A DNA stretch of 64,000 bases from Lysobacteraceae bacterium 2PB (GCA_005502915.1 SCMT01000007.1:62001-126000); one strand, 5' to 3'. Positions 34,621 through 43,820 are shown, numbered from the stretch's first letter. Numbers and translations: made by a program. The notes: generated from the letters alone by a model not told the origin.

Positions 34621-34700
34621 CGCGTCGGGGCGGAGCAATGGCTCGATACCTGCCTTTTGCCCGACCCACGGCCCGCCGCACCCTGTCCCGAGGACTTCCC

Positions 34701-34952
34701 ATGCCCCCGACCGCACCCGCGAACACCGCCTGGAAACCGCCCGTCTGGCTGCTCGGCCTCGACGTCATCGGCATGCTCCTGCTCGGCCTGGGCCTGTGGA
34801 TGCGCTTCGACCCGGAGGGGCCGCTGGCCCGGAGCCTGCCCGAGTCCGGGCGGCTGGCGGTGCTGGTGGTCGGCGCCGGCCTGTTCGCGGTCTGCTGGGC
34901 CCTGCTGGTGGGCTCGCTGCTGGATCACCAGCGCCGCCGGCGCAGGTCCTGA
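34701..34952 (+). CDS. Small two-helix membrane protein
   Basis: An 83-residue protein with two hydrophobic helices (VWLLGLDVIGMLLLGLGLWM and LAVLVVGAGLFAVCWALLVG) and an arginine-rich end. ATG 34701 has GAGGA seven bases upstream. No family is recognised and no function can be given. It lies just beyond the nested palindrome, with its own likely transcript leading toward the macrodomain gene. Confidence 0.6.
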   Translation: MPPTAPANTAWKPPVWLLGLDVIGMLLLGLGLWMRFDPEGPLARSLPESGRLAVLVVGAGLFAVCWALLVGSLLDHQRRRRRS

Positions 34953-35073
34953 GCGCGCAGGCACCCTCGATTCTAGCGGAAAAGCCGATTCCGGCGCCTG
35001 TCGCGGGACAAGGCGGCCGGGTGTCGTCCGTGGGAGGCTGGCGCCATTCCAGAACGCCCCGACGGAGGCATGC

Positions 35074-35565
35074 ATGATCCAGGAAGTGACCGGCGACATC
35101 CTCAGGACCCGCGCCCAGGCGATCGCCCACGGCGTCGCGCCGAACGACGATTTCCACACCGGTCTGGCGCTCTCGCTGCGCGAGCACGCACCGGCCCTGT
35201 ACAAGGATTTCCGGCATTACTGCCAATCCACCCACCCGAAACCGGGCGGGCTGTGGACCTGGGCCGGCGCCGACGGCCGCCGGATCGTGAATCTGTTCAC
35301 CCAGGACGGCGCCGAAGGCCATTACGGTGGAAAGCCCGGCAAGGCCAGCCTGCAGCACGTGCGCCACGCCCTGAAGGCCCTCCGTGCCGAGATCGCCGGG
35401 CAGGGCATCGCCAGCCTGGCCCTGCCCCGTCTGGCGACCGGCGTGGGCGGACTGGCGTGGGACGATGTGCGTCCGCTGGTGCACGAGCACCTGGCCGATG
35501 CCGGCATTCCGGTGTTCGTCTACGTGACCTACCGTGCGGGCGAGGTGGCCGACGAGCGCCTGTGA
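35074..35565 (+). CDS. TARG1/ALC1-like macrodomain protein
   Basis: A 163-residue protein that is one macrodomain. Macrodomains bind ADP-ribose and some remove it from proteins or nucleic acids. The N-terminal VTGDILRTRAQAIAHGVAPN and C-terminal LALPRLATGVGGLAWDDV align with human TARG1 (PRIGCGLDRLQW). By that alignment the catalytic aspartate is replaced by glycine and the lysine region reads FTQDG, so classic TARG1 hydrolysis may be missing. The start has GGAGG upstream. No toxin gene is adjacent. Confidence 0.8.
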   Translation: MIQEVTGDILRTRAQAIAHGVAPNDDFHTGLALSLREHAPALYKDFRHYCQSTHPKPGGLWTWAGADGRRIVNLFTQDGAEGHYGGKPGKASLQHVRHALKALRAEIAGQGIASLALPRLATGVGGLAWDDVRPLVHEHLADAGIPVFVYVTYRAGEVADERL

Positions 35566-35661
35566 CCCGTCGCCCGGCGCGGCCGCCGGCCGCGTCGGGG
35601 GCAATCCGCCGGGACGCATGGTAGGGTGTGGCCCCCATTCGCCCCCTCCCGGAGCCCGAGC

Positions 35662-36156
35662 ATGAGCCTGATCGCCCATTTCGACACCGACCGCGGCCCG
35701 ATCCGCATCGAACTGCACGCCGACAAGGCCCCGCTGACCGTCGCCAACTTCGTCAACCTGGTCCAGCGCGGTTTCTACAACGGCCTGATCTTCCATCGCG
35801 TGATCGCCGACTTCATGGTCCAGGGCGGCTGCCCGCAGGGTCGCGGCACCGGCGGCCCGGGCTACCGCTTCGAGGACGAAGCCAACAACGGCGTGCGCCA
35901 CGAGCGCGGCGTGCTGTCCATGGCCAACGCCGGCCCGAACACCAACGGCAGCCAGTTCTTCATCACCCACGTGCCCTGCGGCTGGCTCGACGGCAAGCAC
36001 ACCGTCTTCGGCAAGGTGCTGGAAGGCCTGGACGTGGTCGACAGCATCCGCCAGGGCGACACGATCAAGAGCATCAAGATCGAAGGCGATGCCCAGGCCG
36101 CGCTCGACGCCAAGGCCGACCGCGTCGCCGAGTGGAACAAGATCCTCGCGGCGTGA
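35662..36156 (+). CDS. ppiB: Cyclophilin-type peptidyl-prolyl isomerase
   Basis: A 164-residue cytoplasmic cyclophilin (no signal peptide) that speeds proline isomerisation. [37 protein letters not shown] and [12 protein letters not shown] contain the active-site residues of the family. It is followed by a clear terminator. Confidence 0.95.
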   Translation: MSLIAHFDTDRGPIRIELHADKAPLTVANFVNLVQRGFYNGLIFHRVIADFMVQGGCPQGRGTGGPGYRFEDEANNGVRHERGVLSMANAGPNTNGSQFFITHVPCGWLDGKHTVFGKVLEGLDVVDSIRQGDTIKSIKIEGDAQAALDAKADRVAEWNKILAA

Positions 36157-36180
36157 TCGCCACGCTGGAGGATTGAAGGA

Positions 36181-36205
36181 AAACGCGGCCCAAGGCCGCG
36201 TTTTT
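36181..36205 (+). terminator. Terminator after ppiB
   Basis: A 10-bp stem (36181-36190 with 36194-36203), loop CAA, running into a five-T stretch. Confidence 0.9.
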
Positions 36206-36236
36206 CGTTGCGAGGCCACACTTTCCGAGGCACACC

Positions 36237-36560
36237 ATGAACCCGAGTCGCGTGTTCGCCGTCCTGGTCCTGCTGCTGGCAGGTGCCCTGCTGGTGCAGG
36301 GCTATGTGATCCCTGCCTTGTTCGCCGCTGTGTTCGGCGTGCTGGTCTTCGCCGCGCCGCATGTCCGGGCCGGTGGTTCGAATGACGAAGGTGCGATCGG
36401 GGATGCCGGTGCGTCCTCGTGGACGTCCGGCAGCGGCGACCGCAGGTACGGCGATGATCGCAGCGACGATCGTTGCGATCCGGGAGACGAAGGTGGCGAC
36501 AGTGGTGACGGTGGATGTGATGGCGGCGGCGGCGGCGGCGACGGTGGTGGCGGGGATTGA
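36237..36560 (+). CDS. Small membrane protein with Gly/Asp-rich tail
   Basis: A 107-residue protein. Residues 6-40 are hydrophobic (VLVLLLAGALLVQGYVIPAL and a second stretch), suggesting two short membrane helices or a signal plus helix. The last 50 residues are Asp/Gly/Ser-rich with a polyglycine run, and one cysteine pair. Such tails occur on small envelope proteins of unknown role. No family is recognised; codon use fits a real gene. Confidence 0.5.
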   Translation: MNPSRVFAVLVLLLAGALLVQGYVIPALFAAVFGVLVFAAPHVRAGGSNDEGAIGDAGASSWTSGSGDRRYGDDRSDDRCDPGDEGGDSGDGGCDGGGGGGDGGGGD

Positions 36561-36591
36561 CGCGGTTCGGCCGTCGCGACGCCGCGATGGC

Positions 36592-37404
36592 ATGCCCGCG
36601 GCCTGTGCCCTGGTGTTGTGCGCCGCGCTATTGGCTGCATGCGCCCGGGATGCGCCGCCTGCCGATCCGCCGACCGATGCGCTGCCGGTTGCGGCGAAGA
36701 CAGTCGGTCCCGTCCCTGTGCCCGCGCCGGTTCCGCTGACGCGCGAACAGGCGCTGGACCGCTTGGTCGGGGACTGGACGGTCACCGAGGCCGCCCCGAC
36801 GGATGCGGACGAACACATATCGGTGTTCATCCGCCGCGAAGGCGATGCGCTGGCGATCTTCGAAGGCGGCATCCGCGAACTGGACGTGCGCGTCGAAGTG
36901 GTCGATCCCGCGACGGGCGTGGTGTCGCTGGTCGAAACCCTGCCGGACAGGACCGTGGCCCTGACGATGAGGCCGCTGGAGGCTCGCGCCTCGGTCGATT
37001 CCGTGAAGCGCGATGTCCTGATGGCCTGGGGCGATGGCGTGCGCTGGACGCTGACCGGCGGCAGCTTGCCGATGGATCCGGAGGCCTACAGCAACGACAT
37101 GATCCGCAGCGTCCGCGCACGCGGGCGACGCGGCGTGCATCGCGTCGAGAACATCGATTGCGGCGGGAACGCCAGCCTGCGCCATCGCATCCTCTGCGAA
37201 GACACGGAGCTGCGCCATCGCCATTTCGCGCTGATGGAACGGTTCATGGCGATCGGCGGCGAATACCCGGACAGCCACCGGACCTACCAGGCCGCGATCC
37301 GCGATCTCGACACCTGCGCCGACAAGGCCTGCGTCGCGAAGGGCATCGACACCTGGTCGCGCTATCTCGACGACAACTATCCGCTGCAGCAGATGGTGGA
37401 CTGA
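36592..37404 (+). CDS. Lipoprotein with LprI-like C-terminal domain
   Basis: A 270-residue lipoprotein: signal ACALVLCAALLAAC with lipobox LAAC. The C-terminal 80 residues (ENIDCGGNASLRHRILCEDT, then two more cysteines spaced as in CADKACVAKG) resemble the LprI lysozyme-inhibitor domain, in which paired cysteines and ILC-D-L are typical. The middle part (LVGDWTVTEAAPTD) looks like a small beta barrel. The role is inferred only. The start ATG 36592 has no good ribosome site. Confidence 0.6.
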   Translation: MPAACALVLCAALLAACARDAPPADPPTDALPVAAKTVGPVPVPAPVPLTREQALDRLVGDWTVTEAAPTDADEHISVFIRREGDALAIFEGGIRELDVRVEVVDPATGVVSLVETLPDRTVALTMRPLEARASVDSVKRDVLMAWGDGVRWTLTGGSLPMDPEAYSNDMIRSVRARGRRGVHRVENIDCGGNASLRHRILCEDTELRHRHFALMERFMAIGGEYPDSHRTYQAAIRDLDTCADKACVAKGIDTWSRYLDDNYPLQQMVD

Positions 37405-37449
37405 CGATCTCCTGCAGATGGTTTCCGCGTCTTTTGCCGCGGATTGCCG

Positions 37450-37483
37450 CGGATCGCGCGGATCGCGCGGATCGCGCGGATCG
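37450..37483. repeat. 9-bp tandem repeat
   Basis: CGGATCGCG is repeated 3.8 times between the convergent ends of two genes. It is non-coding and of unknown meaning; slippage could vary its length. Confidence 0.85.
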
Positions 37484-37569
37484 AAGCGATCGATTCATGC
37501 AGGACACCGCTTTTCAATCCGCGTCCTCCGCGTCGATCCGTGGCAAGAATGCTCTCGCCGCGTCCGACG

Positions 37570-38157
37570 CTACCTCAGCCGCAGCGTGTCCAGCATCTTC
37601 GACACCTTCTCCGCGTCGCGCGGGTAGTAGTGCTCGCTGGGGGCGAGGAAGATCGCGAGCGCGAGGCCCTTCTCGTGCTCGAACGCGGCGGCCATGCCCT
37701 GGTAGCGCAGGCCCTCGGGGTTGGCGAGCGAGAACTCGAAGCGCAGGCCGTCGCGGTTGCCGAAGCGCGCGGGGCGCAGGTTCGTGGCTTCGACATCGGC
37801 GGTGCCCGATGCGCGCAGGCCGTCGAGGATGAGGTCGCGCAGTTCGTCGGCGCGGAGGCCGCGCTGGTAGAAGGCGCCGTCGGGTCGACGCTTCGTCTGG
37901 CGCTGGCCGAGGAAGATGAATTCGCGTTCGCGCACGCGCGGGACCAGGTAGAGGCGGTTGAGCAGTTCGCCGTCCATCGTCCACAGCTGGTAGCGCGTCG
38001 CGCTCATCCGCGTCCATTCCATCTCGCTGTCGATCATCAGCGTGCCGCCGGCCGGATTCGGGCCGGGTTTCACGAGGCGTCCGCCGCCACCCGCACAGGC
38101 GGCGAGCGTCAGCATCAGGGCGATGAGCGCAAGCGTGCGCAGACGACGGACGATCAT
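37570..38157 (-). CDS. Lipoprotein of unknown function
   Basis: A 195-residue lipoprotein (LALIALMLTLAAC lipobox). The mature part begins with a glycine run and continues with a single alpha/beta domain; no family is recognised. It starts inside the last codons of the M48 gene (four-base overlap) and is the third gene of a three-lipoprotein operon, so it probably acts with the protease in the envelope. Confidence 0.75.
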   Translation of the reverse strand: MIVRRLRTLALIALMLTLAACAGGGGRLVKPGPNPAGGTLMIDSEMEWTRMSATRYQLWTMDGELLNRLYLVPRVREREFIFLGQRQTKRRPDGAFYQRGLRADELRDLILDGLRASGTADVEATNLRPARFGNRDGLRFEFSLANPEGLRYQGMAAAFEHEKGLALAIFLAPSEHYYPRDAEKVSKMLDTLRLR

Positions 38158-39335
38158 GGCGTGCCTCCCAGTCGATCGAGTTCGCGTTGCACGAAGGCGC
38201 GGTCCTCGGCCTGCGTGGCGGTGTCGAGATAGCGGCGCAGCGCGGCGTTGGCCTCGGCCTTGCGCCCGGCGTCGCGCAGGGCGAAGCCGTGCTCGCGCCA
38301 GGCCGCGACCGGGGCGCCGGGCAGGGCGACGGCGCGCGCGTAGAGTTCCGCCGCTTTCGCGCGATCGCCGGCGGCGTTGCGGCGGCGATGGGCCTCGCCG
38401 AGGTAGAAGGTCAGCAGCGCGTGGTCTTCCTGGGGCGCATCGGCGAGCAGGTCGCCGATCACCAGCAGCGAGCTGGCGTAGCGGCGGCGCGAGACTTCAT
38501 CGGCCAGCCAGCCTTCGAGGAAGGGGCGCATCGCGGCGCGATAGGCGTCCCGGTTGCGTTCGCGCGGCGGCGACGGCAAGGCTGCGGCGGCGCTGCGGAT
38601 ATCCGCGAGGCGTTCCTCGGTGGCCGGATGAGTGGCGAAGACCACGCCGCGCCGTTCGTATTTCCGCGTCTCTTCCTCGCGCTTGAGCCGAGCCCACAGG
38701 TCGGCGCCCGCGTGCGGGTCGTACCCGCGCGCGACGGCAGCCTCGAAGCCCAGCGTGTCGGCTTCGCGCTCCTGGTCACGGCTGAACTTGAAGATGCCGG
38801 CGTAGGCGCCGAGCGCACCCAGCAGGGCCGCGTCGGGCACGCCCGCGCCGTAGGCGACCAGCTGGAAGGCGCTGAGCACGGCGCTGGTGTCCTTCAGCCG
38901 CCGCCACTGCCGCAGCGAATGCTGGGCGCGGAAGTGGCCGGCCTCGTGGCCGAGCACGAAGCCCAGCTCGGCCTCGTCGCGGGCGCGGAGCAGGGCGCCG
39001 GTCCAGACCAGCATCATCCCGTTCGGCGCCATCGACGCGTTGAACTCGGGGACGTCCATGATGTAGACGCGCAGGTCGCGGCAGTGCTCGGCGGCGACCT
39101 TGCAGGTCAGTTCGCGCACGTAGGCGTTGAGCGCGGGGTCGCGCACGCGCTGCGGCGAGCGCTGCAGCTCCGCCTCGGCGCGCTGCATCGCGTACCAGAG
39201 TTCGTCCTCGTCGGTGCCGGCGACCGGGGCGTCGCCCGGGCGGTGCTCGCGCAGCGGCTGGCTGGTCGCGCAGCCGGCGAGGGCGATGCAGAGCGCGGCC
39301 ACGGCAGCCACGCGCAGCAGGTCGGGGCGTGTCAT
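38154..39335 (-). CDS. M48 family metalloprotease lipoprotein
   Basis: A 393-residue zinc protease (BepA/LoiP-like). The lipobox is LAGC (IALAGC). The HExxH zinc motif is HEAGH in GFVLGHEAGHFRAQHSLRQ and the third ligand is in READTLGFEAA. The last 120 residues look like TPR helices (AELYARAVALPGAPVAAWRE), as in BepA. Family members handle outer-membrane protein quality control. It overlaps the genes on both sides by four bases, so the three lipoproteins are translationally coupled. Confidence 0.88.
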   Translation of the reverse strand: MTRPDLLRVAAVAALCIALAGCATSQPLREHRPGDAPVAGTDEDELWYAMQRAEAELQRSPQRVRDPALNAYVRELTCKVAAEHCRDLRVYIMDVPEFNASMAPNGMMLVWTGALLRARDEAELGFVLGHEAGHFRAQHSLRQWRRLKDTSAVLSAFQLVAYGAGVPDAALLGALGAYAGIFKFSRDQEREADTLGFEAAVARGYDPHAGADLWARLKREEETRKYERRGVVFATHPATEERLADIRSAAAALPSPPRERNRDAYRAAMRPFLEGWLADEVSRRRYASSLLVIGDLLADAPQEDHALLTFYLGEAHRRRNAAGDRAKAAELYARAVALPGAPVAAWREHGFALRDAGRKAEANAALRRYLDTATQAEDRAFVQRELDRLGGTP

Positions 39336-40138
39336 GGCTGGGCTCCGCGTTGCGCGTTGAGCCCGCGCAGCAGGTCGTTGGCGGTCTCGTAGGCGCCTGC
39401 CGGGTCGCGCAGGTCGCCGGCCTGGTCGAACAGCAGGTTGTGCCAGACCACCTGGCCGGTGCGCAGGTCGACCAGCGAAGCCAGGCCGACCTGATAGCCG
39501 CCGCCGATGTCGCCGCCCAGCAGCAGGAAGCCAATCACCCGCATCGCCGCCCGGCCGCCGCTGGTGTAGCTGTCGCGGATGTAGGTGAACAGGGCGTAGT
39601 CGGCGCCGGTGGCCTCGCGCAGGGCGGAGACGCCCGGGCCCAGGGTCCAGTCGAAGCGGCCGTGCTTGTTGCGCAGGCCGGCGTTCGGGCTGGTGCCGGC
39701 GCGCGAGTACTGCAGGATGCTGATCGATACCGCCTGGTTCAGCAGGTAGAGCTGGCGCAGGCGGTCGTCGTTGCTCTCCGCCGGGGGCAGGGCGAAGTCC
39801 GGTGCCACGGTGAGGCCGCGCCGGCCGAGGATCTCGCGGGCCATCTGCGGGTACAGGCGGCGGGCCTTGTCGGTCCAGGCCTTGCGCGGCTCCTGCGCGC
39901 CGCCGGCCAGCACCTCGTACAGCTCGATGTCCGGTTCCACCAGGACCACGCTGCCGGCCAGGCCGACCGGCTTGCCGCTGTCGTCCCGGGCCGTACGGAC
40001 CTGTGTGGAGGCGCAGGCGGTCAGCAGCAGGCAGGCGAAGGCCAGCGCCAGCGAGCGCGGCCATAACGAGCTGGAATGCCGCGAAGCCCGGGAAAACAGC
40101 GTTCCGGCGGCGGCTCGGACGATGCCCTGTGTTAGCAT
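39332..40138 (-). CDS. Lipoprotein, first gene of the M48 operon
   Basis: A 268-residue lipoprotein (LAFACLLLTAC). ATG 40138 has GGAGGGAG seven bases upstream. The mature protein contains VQVRTARDDSGKPVGLAGSV-like and DLRTGQVVWHNLLFDQAGDL segments, reminiscent of beta-rich lipoproteins that report on subcellular surface state, but no named family is certain. It overlaps the M48 gene start by four bases. Confidence 0.7.
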   Translation of the reverse strand: MLTQGIVRAAAGTLFSRASRHSSSLWPRSLALAFACLLLTACASTQVRTARDDSGKPVGLAGSVVLVEPDIELYEVLAGGAQEPRKAWTDKARRLYPQMAREILGRRGLTVAPDFALPPAESNDDRLRQLYLLNQAVSISILQYSRAGTSPNAGLRNKHGRFDWTLGPGVSALREATGADYALFTYIRDSYTSGGRAAMRVIGFLLLGGDIGGGYQVGLASLVDLRTGQVVWHNLLFDQAGDLRDPAGAYETANDLLRGLNAQRGAQP

Positions 40139-40278
40139 TTCGTGCTCCCTCCCGACCTGTGATCGACAGCCTGAGTGCCTGGTTTTCGACGGGTGTCGTT
40201 TTACAGGTTCGAGCCGCGGGCATCCATCTCCTGCCCCCCGCAGGTCCCCACACCCATTCCACAACGACAGGTTCCGCG

Positions 40279-41484
40279 ATGCTGCAGCTTGCCCGGCGCG
40301 TTGGTCGCGCCAAGCCCAGTGCCATCATGGTTGTCGCCGAAAAGGCCAAGCGTCTCAAGGCCGAAGGGCGCGACATCATCAGTTTCTCGATCGGCGTCCC
40401 GAATTTCCTGCCCGGCGGCCACGTCTACGACGCGGTCCGCGAGGCCCTGAGCAAGGACTCGGGCCAGTACGGCAGCAACCGCGGCGCCGACGCGCTGCTG
40501 GATGCCTTCCTGAAACACATCGAGGCCATCGGGCTGACCGGCTACAAACGCGGCAACGTGGCCACCGGCATCGGCGCCAAGCACATCATCTACAACCTGG
40601 CCGAGGTCCTGCTGGACGAGGGCGACACCATCGCCTTCCCGACCCCGTACTGGACCAGCTACATGGACATCGCCGAGATCGTCGATGCCAAGGTCGACCT
40701 GCTGCCGTGCCCGGCGGAGCAGAATTACAAGGTGACGCCGGAACAGCTCGACGCCGCGCTGGCGAAGAAGCCGAAGGTCTTCCTGTTCAACAACCCGTCC
40801 AACCCGACGGGCATGGTGTACACGAAGGAAGAGATCGCCGCGCTGGCGGACGTGGTCGCGAAGCATCCGGACACCTGGATCATCACCGACGACATCTACA
40901 ACCGCATGGTGTTCGACGGCCTGGGCTACCACAACTTCGTGCATTTCCGTCCGGAACTGCGCGACCGCGTGATCTTCCTGGACTCGCTGTCGAAGACCTA
41001 CGGCATGCCCGGCTGGCGCGTCGGCTTCATGGTCGGCCCGGAGTCGGTGGCCAACGCCGTGGTGACGATGAACTCGAACCACATCACCAACATCCCCGAG
41101 CTGACCACCGCCGCCGCGATCGCGGCGCTGACCGGTCCGCAGGACGTGCCGGCGCAGAAGAACGAGGAGTTCCAGGCCAAGCGCGACCAGGTGGTCGCGG
41201 CGATGGCCTCCATCCCCGGCGTGGTCTGCCCGAAGCCGCAGGGCGCGTTCTACGTCTTCCCGGACGTGAGCGCCTATTTCGGCAAGACCCACGGCCCGAC
41301 CGGCCAGAAGATCGCCAACGACATGGACCTGTGCAACGTGCTGCTCGACGCCAAGGGCGTCGCCTGCGTGCCGGGTTCGGCCTTCGGCGAGCCGCGCGCG
41401 CTGCGCATCAGCTACACCTGCCCGACGCCGCAGCTGGCGCCGGGCCTGCAGCGCATCGTCGAGTTCTTCTCCGAACTGCAATGA
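40279..41484 (+). CDS. Class I/II pyridoxal-phosphate aminotransferase
   Basis: A 401-residue fold-type I aminotransferase of the aspartate family. The PLP lysine is in SLSKTYGMPGWRVG, and NNPSNPTGMVYTKEE and DDIYNRMVFDG carry other cofactor contacts. The start MLQLARRVGRAKPSAIMVV has AGG eight bases upstream. It is divergent from the M48 operon. Substrate (aspartate, aromatic or other) cannot be settled. Confidence 0.9.
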   Translation: MLQLARRVGRAKPSAIMVVAEKAKRLKAEGRDIISFSIGVPNFLPGGHVYDAVREALSKDSGQYGSNRGADALLDAFLKHIEAIGLTGYKRGNVATGIGAKHIIYNLAEVLLDEGDTIAFPTPYWTSYMDIAEIVDAKVDLLPCPAEQNYKVTPEQLDAALAKKPKVFLFNNPSNPTGMVYTKEEIAALADVVAKHPDTWIITDDIYNRMVFDGLGYHNFVHFRPELRDRVIFLDSLSKTYGMPGWRVGFMVGPESVANAVVTMNSNHITNIPELTTAAAIAALTGPQDVPAQKNEEFQAKRDQVVAAMASIPGVVCPKPQGAFYVFPDVSAYFGKTHGPTGQKIANDMDLCNVLLDAKGVACVPGSAFGEPRALRISYTCPTPQLAPGLQRIVEFFSELQ

Positions 41485-41491
41485 GCCCGCA

Positions 41492-41524
41492 GGTGCATCG
41501 GGCGGCCCGTCCGCCCGGTGCACC
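41492..41524 (+). terminator. Hairpin after the aminotransferase gene
   Basis: A 14-bp stem with one G-U pair (41492-41505 with 41511-41524), loop CCCGT, eight bases after the stop. No T-run follows, and the next gene starts at 41537, so it may be a processing hairpin. Confidence 0.5.
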
Positions 41525-41536
41525 GGACCCTTTCCG

Positions 41537-41941
41537 ATGAACCGACTCGCCTGGATCCTGCTCGCGCTGGCCCTCGTCGGCGGACTGCACCACCTGCTGT
41601 CCGCGACGTGGACGCGCGTGCCGGGCCTGGGCGACGACCAGGTCGCCGCGATCCGCGCCGCCTCGGCGACGCGCGATGCCGGCGATCCGCAGCACCAGCG
41701 CAGCATCACGATGCTGCGCGCCGACTGGTGCGGCTACTGCCGGAAGCTGCAGGCCGAGTTCGACAGCAAGGGCGTGCGCTACCACGCCGTCGACGTCGAC
41801 ACCGACGCCGGCATGCGCGCCATGGAAGCGCTCAACGCCCGCGGCATCCCGGTGCTGGTGGTCGGGCGCACGCCGGTCCACGGCTACGACGAGACCCGCA
41901 CGCGGGAACTGCTCGCGCCGCTGGGCTACCGCGTCTTCTGA
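41537..41941 (+). CDS. Membrane-anchored glutaredoxin-like protein
   Basis: A 134-residue protein. One N-terminal helix (AWILLALALVGGLHHLL) is followed by a glutaredoxin fold with the CGYC active site in RADWCGYCRKLQ and the cis-proline segment GIPVLVVGRTPV. It would catalyse thiol-disulfide exchange on the side of the membrane set by the anchor; the topology is not certain. Confidence 0.85.
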   Translation: MNRLAWILLALALVGGLHHLLSATWTRVPGLGDDQVAAIRAASATRDAGDPQHQRSITMLRADWCGYCRKLQAEFDSKGVRYHAVDVDTDAGMRAMEALNARGIPVLVVGRTPVHGYDETRTRELLAPLGYRVF

Positions 41942-42028
41942 CGGTTCCGCAGGCATCCCGCATCCCCATCCCGCACACCCTCCTCGCCACGATCCACCCG
42001 CCAAGACTTTTCCGTGAAGGACATCCCC

Positions 42029-43012
42029 ATGAAAGCACCCGTTCGAGTCGCAGTCACCGGCGCCGCCGGCCAGATCGGCTACGCCCTCCTGTTCCGCATC
42101 GCCTCCGGCGAAATGCTCGGCAAGGACCAGCCGGTCATCCTGCAGATGCTGGAACTGCCGCTGGAGAAGGCGCAGGCCGCGCTGAAGGGCGTGATGATGG
42201 AACTGGAAGACTGCGCCTTCCCGCTGCTCGCCGGCATGGTCGGCACCGATGATCCGAACGTCGCGTTCAAGGACGCCGACTACGCCCTGCTGGTCGGCGC
42301 GATGCCGCGCGGCCCGGGCATGGAGCGCAAGGACCTGCTGCTCAAGAACGCCGAGATCTTCACCGTGCAGGGCAAGGCGCTGAACGCCGTCGCCAGCCGC
42401 AACGTGAAGGTGCTGGTGGTCGGCAACCCGGCCAACACCAATGCCTACATCGCCATGAAGTCGGCCCCGGACCTGCCGGCGAAGAACTTCACCGCGATGC
42501 TGCGCCTCGACCACAACCGCGCGCTGTCGCAGCTGGCCAACAAGGCCGGCGTGGCCGTCGCCGACATCGAGAAGCTGGTCGTGTGGGGCAACCACAGCCC
42601 GACCATGTACCCGGACTACCGCTTCGCTACCGTGAAGGGCGAGTCGCTGAAGGACCGGATCAACGACGCCGACTGGAACGCCAACGACTTCATCCCGAAG
42701 GTCGGCAAGCGCGGCGCCGCGATCATCGAAGCGCGCGGCCTGTCCTCGGCCGCCTCGGCCGCCAACGCCGCCATCGACCACATGCGCGACTGGGCGCTGG
42801 GCACCGACGGCAAGTGGGTGACCATGGGCGTGCCGTCCGACGGCAGCTACGGCATCCCGGAAGGCGTGATGTACGGCGTGCCGGTGACCTGCGCCAACGG
42901 CGAATACACCCGCGTCGAAGGCCTGCCGGTCGACGACTTCAGCCGCGCCGCGATGGACAAGACCCTCGCCGAGCTGGAAGAAGAGCGCGCCGGCGTGGCG
43001 CACCTGCTCTGA
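42029..43012 (+). CDS. mdh: NAD-dependent malate dehydrogenase
   Basis: Malate dehydrogenase (327 aa) of the TCA cycle, of the type shared with Corynebacterium and many proteobacteria. The Rossmann loop [14 protein letters not shown], the substrate arginines in [10 protein letters not shown]-like context and the catalytic histidine in [11 protein letters not shown] are visible. ATG 42029 has AAGGA seven bases upstream. A terminator with a TTCG loop follows. Confidence 0.97.
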   Translation: MKAPVRVAVTGAAGQIGYALLFRIASGEMLGKDQPVILQMLELPLEKAQAALKGVMMELEDCAFPLLAGMVGTDDPNVAFKDADYALLVGAMPRGPGMERKDLLLKNAEIFTVQGKALNAVASRNVKVLVVGNPANTNAYIAMKSAPDLPAKNFTAMLRLDHNRALSQLANKAGVAVADIEKLVVWGNHSPTMYPDYRFATVKGESLKDRINDADWNANDFIPKVGKRGAAIIEARGLSSAASAANAAIDHMRDWALGTDGKWVTMGVPSDGSYGIPEGVMYGVPVTCANGEYTRVEGLPVDDFSRAAMDKTLAELEEERAGVAHLL

Positions 43013-43045
43013 TCGCGGCCTGATCCGCCCGGGATGCCGCAAACG

Positions 43046-43073
43046 ACGGGAAGGCTTCGGCCTTCCCGTTTTT
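43046..43073 (+). terminator. Terminator after mdh
   Basis: A 10-bp stem (43046-43055 with 43060-43069), TTCG loop, with a T-run to 43073. Flanking GCAAACGA and TTCGTTTGC lengthen the symmetry. Confidence 0.92.
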
Positions 43074-43099
43074 CGTTTGCGACAGCGGCGAAAAACCTT

Positions 43100-43125
43100 G
43101 TCATCCTCGCTTGCACGAGGATGAC
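43100..43125. repeat. GTCATCCTCG palindrome
   Basis: A perfect 10-bp inverted repeat (43100-43109 with 43116-43125) of the GTCATCC type, lying between the mdh terminator and the next gene. It belongs to the same kind of repeat as the one at 7060. Confidence 0.55.
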
Positions 43126-43175
43126 GTGCTGTTGGGTTTTCGTGACCGTTTTATCGGCTGTGTTTGGTCGAGACG

Positions 43176-43820
43176 ATGTTCATTGCGATGATGTCGCCCA
43201 TGCATGCCGTTACCTGCCACCACGCCGACGATCACCTGCTCGTCGTCGAAAAGCCCGCCGGCCTGCTGTCGGTGCCGGGGCGGCTGCCGGAACTCGGCGA
43301 CTGCCTGATCGCGCGCGTGCAGGTGGATTTTCCCGATGCGCTCACCGTGCATCGCCTCGACCAGGTCACCAGCGGCCTGGTGGTGATCGCGCGCGGCGCG
43401 ACGATGCAGCGCGCGCTGTCGATGCAGTTCGAACGGCGGCAGGTGGCGAAGGGCTACGAGGCGCTGGTGGAAGGTCTGCTTCGTGAGGATGCAGGCGAGA
43501 TCGACCTGCCGCTGATCTGCGACTGGCCGAACCGGCCCCGGCAGAAGGTGGATCACGCGAACGGCAAGCCCTCGCTGACCCGCTGGCGGGTGCTGGCGCG
43601 CGATCCTGCAACGTCGACGACACGGCTGGCGCTGGAGCCCGTCACCGGCCGCAGCCACCAGCTCCGCGTGCACCTGGCGAGCATCGGCCATCCCATCGTC
43701 GGCGACGTGTTCTATGGCGCGACACCGGCCGCGCGCGTCTGCCTGCATGCGGGCCGGCTCGGACTGGCGCATCCGGCGACCGGTGCGTGGCATGACTGGG
43801 TGTCGTCCGCGCCGTTCTGA
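43176..43820 (+). CDS. RluA-type pseudouridine synthase
   Basis: A pseudouridine synthase of about 214 residues with the catalytic aspartate in HRLDQVTSGLVV and the VEKPAGLLSVPG and GRSHQLRVHLASIGHPIVGD motifs of the RluA family. It is close in size to RluA (dual 23S/tRNA target), but the target cannot be proved. Several in-frame ATGs (43176, 43188, 43191, 43200) are possible; none has a strong ribosome site. Confidence 0.88.
   Translation: MFIAMMSPMHAVTCHHADDHLLVVEKPAGLLSVPGRLPELGDCLIARVQVDFPDALTVHRLDQVTSGLVVIARGATMQRALSMQFERRQVAKGYEALVEGLLREDAGEIDLPLICDWPNRPRQKVDHANGKPSLTRWRVLARDPATSTTRLALEPVTGRSHQLRVHLASIGHPIVGDVFYGATPAARVCLHAGRLGLAHPATGAWHDWVSSAPF

Noticed and set aside
35628-36176. A second + strand frame over ppiB
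   Set aside because: It is a frame-shifted shadow of the cyclophilin gene.
37450-37483. CRISPR-like repeats
   Set aside because: The 9-bp units are directly adjacent with no spacers. No cas genes occur in the window.
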